From NCBI GenBank assembly GCA_025353235.1, contig JANXQZ010000234.1, positions 1 to 9,837 on the forward strand: DNA of 9,837 bases. Direction: 5' to 3'. How positions within the stretch are numbered: the stretch's first letter is position 1; each line of letters begins with the position of its first letter. Position numbers and translations under genes: made by a program. The notes under the pieces are model-generated. The model had not been told where the DNA came from. It saw only the letters and a list, made by a program, of their open reading frames with translations, and searched no databases. Below are positions 1-6,174 of this stretch, piece after piece. This DNA is from Bryobacterales bacterium. Its GTDB lineage: Bacteria; Acidobacteriota; Terriglobia; Bryobacterales; Bryobacteraceae.

Positions 1-135
1 CCGGAGAAGCAGGCTGAAGTATTGGCCGCGACGACCCGGGCATGCGATGCGCTATGGGGATTCCTGGATGGAATCTATGAGAACTATTGTTCGGACCTTG
101 CCTGCGAACAAGAGGCAGCGCTTATTGTTCACTGA
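1..135 (+). CDS. C-terminal end of an unrecognised protein (partial, enters from left edge)
   Basis: Frame 1 is open from the first base to a TGA at 133-135 and gives the last 44 residues of a protein whose start lies outside the window. The tail is mixed and acidic, with Cys residues (…ENYCSDLACEQEAALIVH). I see no domain I can name. It converges on the glnD fragment, with 66 bases between the two stop codons. The open frame and plausible codon use favour real coding, but a 44-codon frame can be open by chance, so this is a low-confidence call. Confidence 0.4.
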   Translation, partial: PEKQAEVLAATTRACDALWGFLDGIYENYCSDLACEQEAALIVH

Positions 136-164
136 GCATTCACCGAGTGCTTACTGAGTGCTCA
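133..164. terminator. Hairpin between convergent genes, possible bidirectional terminator
   Basis: TGAGCATTCA (133-142) and TGAGTGCTCA (155-164) form a 10-base-pair stem with one G-U wobble around a 12-base loop. The left arm begins at the stop codon of the upstream partial gene. The glnD fragment ends at 202 on the other strand, so the hairpin sits where a two-way terminator would be expected. No T-run follows on the plus strand, so efficient intrinsic termination is not shown. Confidence 0.35.
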
Positions 165-201
165 AAGAGTTGCATTAGCCCCGCGCCTGGAAAGAACGAT
201 T

Positions 202-573
202 TCATGGCGGGGATTCTCCCGGTCTTGCATGAGTTGTTTCGCCTGAGGTTTGCAGGGCCTTCAACAGCGCCGTCTCCAAGTGTATCAGCGTTTTCGTTTC
301 ATTCAGCATTTCGCCCGTAATGAGGAATGTGTCTTCAGCACGCTCTCCCAGAGTATTAATTCTGGCACTGTGTACATTTACGTCGAAATGCACAAGCACC
401 TGCGCGATGCGCGATAACAGTCCCGGCTGGTCGCCAGCAACAATTGACAAGACATGATATGCACCTTTTTCATCGGGCTCGATGTCGACTTCAGGTGTAA
501 TCGGAAAATGCTTGAGATGGCGGCTGGCCATCGCCCCGGGTTCTCGCGGAGTGCCCGTGTCCGGCAAGCTCAA
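202..573 (-). CDS. glnD: C-terminal ACT-domain fragment of GlnD (PII uridylyltransferase), 5'-truncated
   Basis: The open frame encodes 123 residues; about 17-123 match the extreme C-terminus of GlnD, the bifunctional uridylyltransferase/uridylyl-removing enzyme that modifies PII proteins in response to glutamine. Visible landmarks are the linker HLKHFPITPEV (19-29), the ACT-domain core VLSIVAGDQPGLLSRIAQVL (41-60) and TLGERAEDTFLITG (74-87). Full GlnD is usually about 850-950 residues, with nucleotidyltransferase, HD and two ACT domains. Only the last ACT domain remains here, so neither catalytic activity is possible. GlnD similarity stops near 525; residues 1-16 are read antisense across the junction into tamB. 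ATG codons at 571-573 and 529-531 are both possible starts, neither with a clear ribosome site. It is probably a pseudogene, or part of an intact gene broken by misassembly. Family assignment is confident; expression is doubtful. Confidence 0.8.
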   Translation of the reverse strand: MSLPDTGTPREPGAMASRHLKHFPITPEVDIEPDEKGAYHVLSIVAGDQPGLLSRIAQVLVHFDVNVHSARINTLGERAEDTFLITGEMLNETKTLIHLETALLKALQTSGETTHARPGESPP

Positions 574-3500
574 TGCCGATTACAATGGCGCGGCCGACTT
601 GGTCAGCGTCTCGGATTCGTTCATCGCTCTACCCAACACGCGCCTCGATCTTTCCGGTTCGCTCGACCGGGAACTCCAAATAAAGCTCGTCTCGCGGAAT
701 CTGAGCGACCTTCAGCCGGCTCTCGGCAAGCAGGAGCTCCCGATCAAGATCAGCCCCGGCGGGTCCGTCAGCTTCATGGGAGCGGTGACCGGCAAGCTCG
801 CCTCCCCTCAAATTGCAGGACACTTGCAGGCCGCCAACTTCGCGCTGCAGGAGCGCCCGTTTGATCAGCTGGATGCCGACATCACCGCATCCGCTTCCGG
901 AGCGCGGGTTCAAAATGGCGCAATGTCGCGGGGAAGCACTCAGCTCCAATTCTCCGCATCCACGGGCCTCAAGCAATGGAAGCCCGAGAACTTCGAACCA
1001 ATCACTGCGAGCGCCAACATTCGCAACGCGGATCTAGCCGATCTCATGGCCATTGCGGGCCAGAAGATCCCAGCCTCCGGCAACGTGAACGCCGTGGCGC
1101 AGATCAGCGGAACCATCGGCAATCCGCGCGGCAACGCCAACCTGACCGTGTTGAACGGCACCGCCTACGACGAACACTTCGACCGCTTTGCGGCCAACGT
1201 CGATTTCTCGGATCAGCTGGTTCGTCTCTCGAACACGCAGCTCACGGCTGGCACCGCTCACATCGATCTAAATGGAGCTTTCCAGCACCCCAAGAACAGC
1301 TTCGACACGGGCACTCTTCAATTCCATGTTGCCAGCAACCAGATGTCGCTCGATCAATTCAATGCCGTCAAGAAGCAGACCAAGGGCTTGAGCGGAACGG
1401 CTCAAATCAACGCCGACATCGCAGCCAATTTGCAGCAGGTGAAAGGGCAATCCGAGATCCTGCTCACCAGCGTGAACGCCAACGCCTCCGCCCATGGGCT
1501 GATCTTTGAGGGCAAGAGTGTGGGCGACCTAACCGCGACTGCGCAGACCGCCGGGTCCACCGTGAATTTCAACGTCAACTCCGACTTTGCCGGTTCCGCC
1601 ATTCGAGCAAATGGCCAAACTCAACTTCAGCGCGATTACCCCACCACCGCTTCGGTGTCGATCAATAATCTTCCCATCGAGCGGGTGCTGGCTATAGCCG
1701 ATCGCAAGGACATTCCGGCCAAGGGCAACCTGACCGCGACAGCCCAAGTATCGGGAACCCTCGACAGCCCGCAGCTAGCTGCAGACATCAACCTGACTAA
1801 GGCGGTGCTCTACGACGAGCCGCTCGATCGCGTGCAGGGGCACATCGCTTACAACAATTTGAAGGTGGATGTTTCGGGCTTGGAAGTAGTGGAGGGCGCA
1901 TCGCAGATCCAGGCCACCGGCTCGTTTGAGCATCCCAAAGGGGACTTCGAGGAAGGCCGCCTCAGTTTCCACGTGGCCAGCAATCAGATCCAACTCGGCA
2001 ATGTGCATATCGTGCAGCAACAAAAGCCCGGACTAAAGGGAACGCTCAATCTCAATGCAGACGGGGCTGGAGCGCTGCAAAAGCTTCCCAAGGGGTCCAC
2101 TGCCCCGCCTATTCTTTTCTCGTCTCTCAATGCCAACGTGGGCGCGCGAGGACTAGAGGTGAACAAGAAGGCTCTGGGCGATCTCACGCTGAAAGCCGAA
2201 ACGCGCGGGTCTGATCTGCACTTCAACCTGGACTCCGATCTGGGCCATTCCAATATTCACGGCCAGGGTCAAGCGCGCCTCCAGGGCGATTATCCGATGA
2301 CGGCTCAAGTCTCGTTTACCAACCTGACCTACTCGGGGTTGCTCCCGTTGATCGGGTCCGCCAGCATGGGTACCGGTCTAAACTTCGATGCGCTCGCCGA
2401 GGGGCAGATGAGCATTTCCGGTCCGGCGACCAAACCCGATCAGTTAGGCGGCACTCTGACTGTGTCGAAGTTGGCAGTTACGGCCACCCCTCGCGGGACG
2501 CCGGTTGCCAATGCCAAGAAGCTGAGCCTGCAAAATCAGGGTCCCATCGTCGTGGCGCTCGACAAACAAGTCCTTAGCGTGAAGAGCGCGCACATCACCG
2601 GGCCTTCTACCGACATCAACGTCACCGGAACAGTGGCGCTGAACGATAAAACGCCGCTCAGCTTGCAGGTGGCGGCGAACACTGATCTCAAGGTGCTCGG
2701 AGACTTCGACCGCGATATTTATGCTGCGGGGAGCGTGGGACTTCAGGTCGCGATTCGCGGCACATTCACCCAGCCCCTCGTCAACGGGCAACTCAAGCTT
2801 CAGAATGCTTCGTTCAACATGGTGGATCTGCCAAATGGCATCTCCAACGCGAACGGCGTGATTCAGTTCAACGGGACAACGGCCGTGGTGCAGAATCTCA
2901 CGGCCGAGTCGGGCGGCGGTCTCGTAAAGGCATCGGGCGGCGTGGCGTACACTAATGGAACTCTGCGCTACGGCTTGCGGGCGAACGCAGCAAATGTTCG
3001 AGTAAGAACGCCGCAGGGGGCCACCGTGGTTGCGAGCGCCACAATCAATCTCACGGGGACCAGCGACCGAAGCGTGCTAGGCGGCACTGTCACGGTCAAC
3101 AAGATATCGTTCAATCCGCGTAGCGACTTCGGTTCCTTGCTCTCGGGTGCGGCTACCCCCGTTGAGACGCCTTCGGCACCAACGGGCCCGATTGCCGGCA
3201 TGAAGCTGGACGTACGGATTCGCACCGCGCCGGACGTTGCCTTTCAGACCGCTCTCGCCCAAAACCTGCAGGCCGATGCCGATCTGACCCTACGCGGCAC
3301 TTTGTCCAATCCTGGCATGGTTGGCCGAATCAACGTCACTTCCGGCAAGTTGATCTTCTTCGGGACCCAATATGACGTGAATAGCGGCAGCGTCGCGTTC
3401 TATAACCCTTTAAAGATTGATCCGATTCTGAATGTAGATCTGGAAACCAAGGCGCAGGGCGTGGACGTGCTCCTCACGGTTTCGGGTCCGGTCGATAACA

Positions 3501-3952
3501 TGAAGCTGACGTACCGCTCCGATCCGCCCTTGCAGTTCACCGAAATCGTGGGCTTGCTTGCGGCCGGACGCACCCCCACTTCCGATCCTACGATTCTCGC
3601 GAATCAGCCTGCCCCGCCCCCGCAAAGTTTCGAGCAAATGGGCGAGTCGGCGCTCGTCAGTCAGGCTGTGGCGAGTCCGCTGTCCGACCGGCTCCAGCGA
3701 GTCTTTGGGGTGAGCAAGCTGAAAATTGATCCGACCTTTACGGGTGGATCGCAGTTGCCTCAGGCGCGGCTCACTTTGCAACAGCAGGTGGCTACCAACG
3801 TGACGTTCACCTATATTACAGATGTTACTCAGGCAAACTCTCAGATTATCCGGGTGGAGTGGTCAGTGAACCCCCAATGGTCAGCCGTCGCCACCCGCGA
3901 CCAGACTGGGCGCTTCGGAATCGATTTTTTCTATAAGAAACAGTTCCGATAG
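482..3952 (+). CDS. tamB: TamB/DUF490 translocation and assembly module protein, N-terminus missing
   Basis: TamB-family proteins are long inner-membrane-anchored β-taco proteins spanning the periplasm, involved in outer-membrane protein assembly and lipid transport. This frame gives up to 1156 residues. Two tandem repeats of about 215 residues start at 196 (IPASGN) and 411 (IPAKGN). The C-terminal DUF490 region, from about 905, carries LTLRGTLSNPGMVGRINV, GKLIFFGTQYDVNSG, a DPPLQFTEIVGLLAAGR segment and the closing GIDFFYKKQFR. No signal anchor or membrane helix is present at the start, and the first ~15 codons lie antisense to glnD, so the native N-terminus is absent and the ATG at 482 is not the ancestral start. 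In-frame GTG codons at 551 and 557 are alternatives; none has a convincing ribosome site. pilZ and dinB-like genes follow on the same strand. Family assignment is firm; function of the truncated product is doubtful. Confidence 0.85.
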   Translation: MSTSGVIGKCLRWRLAIAPGSRGVPVSGKLNADYNGAADLVSVSDSFIALPNTRLDLSGSLDRELQIKLVSRNLSDLQPALGKQELPIKISPGGSVSFMGAVTGKLASPQIAGHLQAANFALQERPFDQLDADITASASGARVQNGAMSRGSTQLQFSASTGLKQWKPENFEPITASANIRNADLADLMAIAGQKIPASGNVNAVAQISGTIGNPRGNANLTVLNGTAYDEHFDRFAANVDFSDQLVRLSNTQLTAGTAHIDLNGAFQHPKNSFDTGTLQFHVASNQMSLDQFNAVKKQTKGLSGTAQINADIAANLQQVKGQSEILLTSVNANASAHGLIFEGKSVGDLTATAQTAGSTVNFNVNSDFAGSAIRANGQTQLQRDYPTTASVSINNLPIERVLAIADRKDIPAKGNLTATAQVSGTLDSPQLAADINLTKAVLYDEPLDRVQGHIAYNNLKVDVSGLEVVEGASQIQATGSFEHPKGDFEEGRLSFHVASNQIQLGNVHIVQQQKPGLKGTLNLNADGAGALQKLPKGSTAPPILFSSLNANVGARGLEVNKKALGDLTLKAETRGSDLHFNLDSDLGHSNIHGQGQARLQGDYPMTAQVSFTNLTYSGLLPLIGSASMGTGLNFDALAEGQMSISGPATKPDQLGGTLTVSKLAVTATPRGTPVANAKKLSLQNQGPIVVALDKQVLSVKSAHITGPSTDINVTGTVALNDKTPLSLQVAANTDLKVLGDFDRDIYAAGSVGLQVAIRGTFTQPLVNGQLKLQNASFNMVDLPNGISNANGVIQFNGTTAVVQNLTAESGGGLVKASGGVAYTNGTLRYGLRANAANVRVRTPQGATVVASATINLTGTSDRSVLGGTVTVNKISFNPRSDFGSLLSGAATPVETPSAPTGPIAGMKLDVRIRTAPDVAFQTALAQNLQADADLTLRGTLSNPGMVGRINVTSGKLIFFGTQYDVNSGSVAFYNPLKIDPILNVDLETKAQGVDVLLTVSGPVDNMKLTYRSDPPLQFTEIVGLLAAGRTPTSDPTILANQPAPPPQSFEQMGESALVSQAVASPLSDRLQRVFGVSKLKIDPTFTGGSQLPQARLTLQQQVATNVTFTYITDVTQANSQIIRVEWSVNPQWSAVATRDQTGRFGIDFFYKKQFR
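1067..2356 (+). repeat. Two tandem ~215-residue repeats inside tamB
   Basis: Residues ~196-410 and ~411-625 of the TamB frame align along their length. Each starts IPA(S/K)GN and then carries SGTxxxP, a YDExxDR motif, HPKxxF, FHVASNQ, a KGL(S/K)GT motif, an SVNAN/SLNAN segment and a QxxYP(M/T)TA motif. The repeat unit is 645 nucleotides. The repeats are diverged at both protein and DNA level, so this is an old duplication extending the β-taco groove, not a recent or unstable tandem repeat. Confidence 0.75.
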
Positions 3953-4009
3953 TTAGAGAGAGTCGGATTTGGGTGAAGTCCGGCGAGCGTTCTGCCGATA
4001 AGAGAGTTG

Positions 4010-4342
4010 ATGGAACGCCGTTACGATATTCGAATTCCCATTGATCTGCCGGTAAAGTACGCGATACTCGGCAGCGACTTTGACCGCTTGGCCGGGCACG
4101 TCCGAGACGTGTCCGAAGGCGGACTGCGCATGACCACTGACGTTGTGCTCAACCCCGGCGCATTCCTAAAAATCCAACTGGAGGACTGCGTTATGTTTGG
4201 CGAGGTCAGATACTGCTGCCCCTGGATGGGGGGATACGTGTCAGGTTGCTATGTGGAGCGAGTCTTGCTTGGAGACTCGGAGGTGTCGCGCCTGATGGCG
4301 GAGTCGCTGAATGAAGTGCCGCGCGTTAGTTCCATGCCATAG
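4010..4342 (+). CDS. Small single-domain PilZ protein
   Basis: PilZ domains bind cyclic-di-GMP and change the behaviour of a partner. With the ATG at 4010 the protein has 110 residues. It carries both binding signatures at the expected spacing: RYDIR (RxxxR) near residue 4 and DVSEGG ((D/N)xSxxG) near residue 33. There is no signal peptide or second domain, so it is a stand-alone cytoplasmic adaptor. A TTG at 4007 is an alternative start; AAGAGAG just upstream (4000-4006) could serve as ribosome site for either. It starts 57 bases after the tamB stop and ends 7 bases before the best dinB-like start, suggesting one operon. Its partner cannot be told from sequence; an envelope or motility role is only inference from position. 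The unusual CC in …YCCPWMGGYVSGCY makes it Cys-rich for its size. Confidence 0.85.
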   Translation: MERRYDIRIPIDLPVKYAILGSDFDRLAGHVRDVSEGGLRMTTDVVLNPGAFLKIQLEDCVMFGEVRYCCPWMGGYVSGCYVERVLLGDSEVSRLMAESLNEVPRVSSMP

Positions 4343-4349
4343 TTATGGT

Positions 4350-4853
4350 ATGAATCTTGGAGCTATTTTGACGACAGCCGCTCTGCTCGCCCTCCCGGCG
4401 CTGGCGGCCGACGAAGCAACTTCCCCCAACAAGTTTGCGCAAGACTTTCTGAAGCACTGGACCGTCGCGCGCCAATTGACCACCGCCGTGGCCGAAGCCA
4501 TGCCTGCGGAGAGCTACGATTTCAAACCGAATCCTGATGAGATGTCTTTCGGGGAGCAGATGGTACACATCGCATCGGCCAACTACGGGTACTGTTCGCG
4601 GATCGGCGGGGGAAAATCCCCATTCACGAAGCCTGAGAAGTCGGATAAGCCTACCGCACTGAAAGCGCTGGACGATTCCTTTGGATATTGCGCAGAGGCG
4701 GTTCAAGGCGCTAAGGATTTGGACGTTATGCGCGGTCCAATGAGCGTTCGCGAGACAATGCTGGGAGCGTACGCGCACATGGCCCACCATCGCGGCCAAG
4801 CGGAAGTCTACCTGCGCGTGAAAGGGATTAAACCTCCCGCTTACAAGTTCTAG
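4350..4853 (+). CDS. Exported DinB-family (four-helix) putative metal-binding protein
   Basis: Starting at the ATG at 4350, the 167-residue product begins with a clear Sec signal peptide: a hydrophobic core AILTTAALLALPALA and a likely cut after ALA at residue 19. The mature part fits the DinB/YfiT-like fold, whose members often hold a divalent metal through three histidines. Candidates here are H73 in GEQMVHIAS, and H143 and H147 in HMAHHRGQ, the typical HxxxHRGQ site. DinB-fold proteins include thiol transferases and many of unknown activity, and no reaction can be assigned. Longer starts (for example 4311) would overlap pilZ and spoil the signal peptide, so 4350 is preferred. Only 7 bases separate it from pilZ, so co-transcription is likely; no strong ribosome site is visible. 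The name DinB refers to the fold family first seen in Bacillus, not to DNA polymerase IV. Confidence 0.8.
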   Translation: MNLGAILTTAALLALPALAADEATSPNKFAQDFLKHWTVARQLTTAVAEAMPAESYDFKPNPDEMSFGEQMVHIASANYGYCSRIGGGKSPFTKPEKSDKPTALKALDDSFGYCAEAVQGAKDLDVMRGPMSVRETMLGAYAHMAHHRGQAEVYLRVKGIKPPAYKF

Positions 4854-4857
4854 CGCA

Positions 4858-4892
4858 TCTAACCGAGCCGCGACCGTTAGGAAGCGGTTAGA
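4858..4892. terminator. Perfect 8-bp inverted repeat after the dinB-like gene
   Basis: TCTAACCG (4858-4865) and CGGTTAGA (4885-4892) are perfect complements separated by 19 bases. The structure starts 5 bases after the dinB-like stop and spans the stop codon of the leftover PLP-enzyme 3' end on the other strand. A bidirectional terminator is plausible, but there is no T-run on either side and the loop is long. Confidence 0.25.
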
Positions 4893-5010
4893 GCCTGCTC
4901 CAGGTCGGCGATAATATCTGCCACGGCCTCAATGCCGACACGTAGCCGTATCGTTCCGTCGTGAATCCCAGTCTGTGGAGCTTTGCTGTTGTATTGACCT
5001 CGGTGGCTGA
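4877..5010 (-). pseudogene. Leftover 3' end of a second Cys/Met-metabolism PLP enzyme gene
   Basis: Read on the minus strand, 4877-4969 ends in a TAA and encodes GIHDGTIRL, VGIEAV, DIIADLEQAL and a final TAS, nearly identical to the C-terminus of the intact enzyme at 6175-7386. Over the last 30 aligned residues I count 28 identities, while 19 of 90 bases differ, almost all at silent positions; one codon (Gln) is missing. Similarity probably continues to about 5010, because an SHR triplet lies exactly 10 residues before GIHDG in both copies. Beyond that no enzyme sequence is recognisable, so over 350 N-terminal residues are gone and the fragment cannot be functional. The silent-site pattern shows that both copies descend from working genes. 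Origin is open: a lost tandem paralogue, or the displaced gene end left when an element integrated. Confidence 0.8.
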
Positions 5011-5066
5011 CGACCGCATCGAGGGACGCTGGGAAGGACATTCGCCGGGATCGCAAGTGGCAGGGC

Positions 5067-5858
5067 ATGTGGGATCGGCGCACGAAGTCGGCTTGGCTGC
5101 CGTGGTTCCAGGGCGAGGAAAATGCCGATTGGCCCACGTCGCTGAGGCCGAAGCTCTATCGGACCAGTCATAAGCTTAAGGAGGTGCTGCGTCAAGAGCA
5201 GGACCTCCGCCTGGAATTCAAACGTCGAGGCGCACAGCTGGCTGGCGAGGGCAAGCCGTCCGACCACTGGGAGCGGTACTTCCTGATGGAACATTACGGG
5301 GTTCCCACGCGCCTGCTCGACAGGTCGGACGGCGCATTGGTCGCGCTGTACTTTGCCCTAAAGCCCGTCAAGGGCTCGCATGACGCGGCCGTGTACATGC
5401 TCGATCCGTGGTGGCTGAATAAGCTGGTGTACAAGGAACTACCGATCGCCAAGGCGGACCGGCCGGTGGGAACGGCAATGCCGGAGTGGGGCGAAGCCAA
5501 GCCGTACCTGTCGGAAGATGAATTTGAGAACGAGTATGTAGGTCCTAAATTCCCGCTTGCAATTGACCCATCGCATGTGGCTCGGCGGTTCGCCGCGCAG
5601 CGGAGCCGCTTCACGATTTTCGGGCGAAGCGTGAACGGCTTAACGAAGATGTGCGGAAAGGTGGCGAAGAGTGACTGCCGCCTGTGCCGAATTCCGATCA
5701 GGAGGGCCGCCGTCGCCAAGATGCGGCGCGACCTTGCAACATGCGGGATCTCCGAATCTACGATCTTCCCCGATCTGGAAGGATTCGGCCGCGAACTGAA
5801 TGCCATGTTTCAGGAACTTTGGGTTAATCCGAGGGCAAAGAGCAAGGCGAAGGCCTAA
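5067..5858 (+). CDS. FRG-domain protein
   Basis: The 263-residue product matches the FRG domain family, widespread in prokaryotes, often next to mobile DNA and of unproven biochemistry. N-terminal landmarks are WLPWFQGEENADWPTSLRPK (10-29), corresponding to the usual FRG(Q/E)…W.L.P.LYR block, and HYGVPTRLLDRSDGALVALY (76-95), followed by DAAVYMLDPWWLN. The distal part has a QRSRFTIFG segment, a Cys cluster (MCGKVAKSDCRLC) and a FPDLEGFGREL motif near the end, then a basic tail. Two signature positions are unusual: the Arg of F-R-G is Gln (15), and the Trp usual in LLDW(T/S) is Arg (86). The frame is open back to 4998 but offers no earlier ATG and no strong ribosome site, so the native N-terminus may have been lost at the left junction. 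It lies between a duplicated gene end and a recombinase remnant. A defence role is only a hypothesis. Confidence 0.75.
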   Translation: MWDRRTKSAWLPWFQGEENADWPTSLRPKLYRTSHKLKEVLRQEQDLRLEFKRRGAQLAGEGKPSDHWERYFLMEHYGVPTRLLDRSDGALVALYFALKPVKGSHDAAVYMLDPWWLNKLVYKELPIAKADRPVGTAMPEWGEAKPYLSEDEFENEYVGPKFPLAIDPSHVARRFAAQRSRFTIFGRSVNGLTKMCGKVAKSDCRLCRIPIRRAAVAKMRRDLATCGISESTIFPDLEGFGRELNAMFQELWVNPRAKSKAKA

Positions 5859-6039
5859 ATCGCCATCTTCTCGAATCTATCCAGCGGATTTCCCGGCGTT
5901 CGGTCGTTAGAGCCATCTTGTCCGAGAAAGATTTGGTAGATGTGCTCAGCCGTTCCAACTTGCCGCCGTTTTTCATGTAAACGGTGATGCCGGTCGCCCG
6001 GAAAGTATCATGGTCGATCATAGTCTTGTATCGAGGCAT
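5855..6039 (-). pseudogene. C-terminal remnant of a tyrosine recombinase (phage-type integrase)
   Basis: Translated on the minus strand from 6039, the segment reads DTFRATGITVYMKNGGKLER, a close match to the box around the catalytic HxxR arginine of an integrase subfamily often written HTFRATGITAYLKNGG. The catalytic His position appears as Asp. Near 5950 the reading frame shifts. In the new frame the tail ends NDRTPGN-PLDRFEKMAI followed by TAG (5855-5857), resembling the family ending LYDRT…LDE.EKI.I. The nucleophilic Tyr is not found; around 5906-5909 the expected TAC reads TAAC. The N-terminal and most of the catalytic domain are absent, and a stop lies just upstream at 6055-6057. It is therefore a dead fragment. 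The first half is convincing; the match of the tail after the shift is weaker. Confidence 0.65.
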
Positions 6040-6174
6040 ACTCTTTGCTGCTTTTCATCGGAGTTGCACCCAACGAGCGCCCGAGCTGTTGTTTGTAACG
6101 GTCCCGTCGTGAAATTTAGAAATCCTCTGGAAGTTCTCCGGGCGGGTGCAGCGCATCCCGTGGGCCGGCTAGTT
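6040..6174. other. Non-coding gap between recombinase remnant and PLP enzyme stop
   Basis: No coding sequence is recognisable in these 135 bases. Two foldable elements are present: an imperfect stem CAACgAGC/GCTGTTG at 6071-6091, and the GC-rich hairpin at 6143-6160 described separately. The rest shows no repeat shared with the opposite edge of the segment near 4877. Confidence 0.5.
6143..6160 (-). terminator. GC-rich hairpin just downstream of the PLP enzyme gene
   Basis: CGGGTGC (6143-6149), a 3-base loop and GCAtCCCG (6153-6160) give a 7-base-pair stem with one bulged T. It starts 14 bases past the stop codon of the minus-strand cysS/PLP enzyme transcript, where a terminator would sit. 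No T-run follows in the minus-strand direction, so intrinsic termination is uncertain. Confidence 0.3.

Noticed and set aside
133..164. GAGTGCT-like repeated words considered as a regulator binding array or CRISPR-like repeat
   Set aside because: Only three short imperfect copies occur and they are explained by the hairpin arms and its loop.
87..320. 77-codon plus-strand frame over the glnD fragment
   Set aside because: Overlaps the well-supported ACT domain on the other strand and has no recognisable content.
976..1509. 177-codon plus-strand open frame inside tamB, and several long antisense frames across tamB, cysS and the PLP gene
   Set aside because: They lie wholly within strongly supported genes, show low-complexity Arg/Gln/His-rich composition typical of shifted frames, and match no family I recognise.
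4961..5173. 70-codon plus-strand frame overlapping the FRG gene start, possibly its N-terminus in another frame
   Set aside because: Its first part is antisense to the PLP-gene remnant and its later part is out of frame with the conserved FRG block; no FRG-like sequence was seen in it.
6071..6091. Stem CAACgAGC/GCTGTTG considered as an integron attC-like site
   Set aside because: It lacks the paired core sites and the length of an attC, and no cassette array or integron integrase is present.
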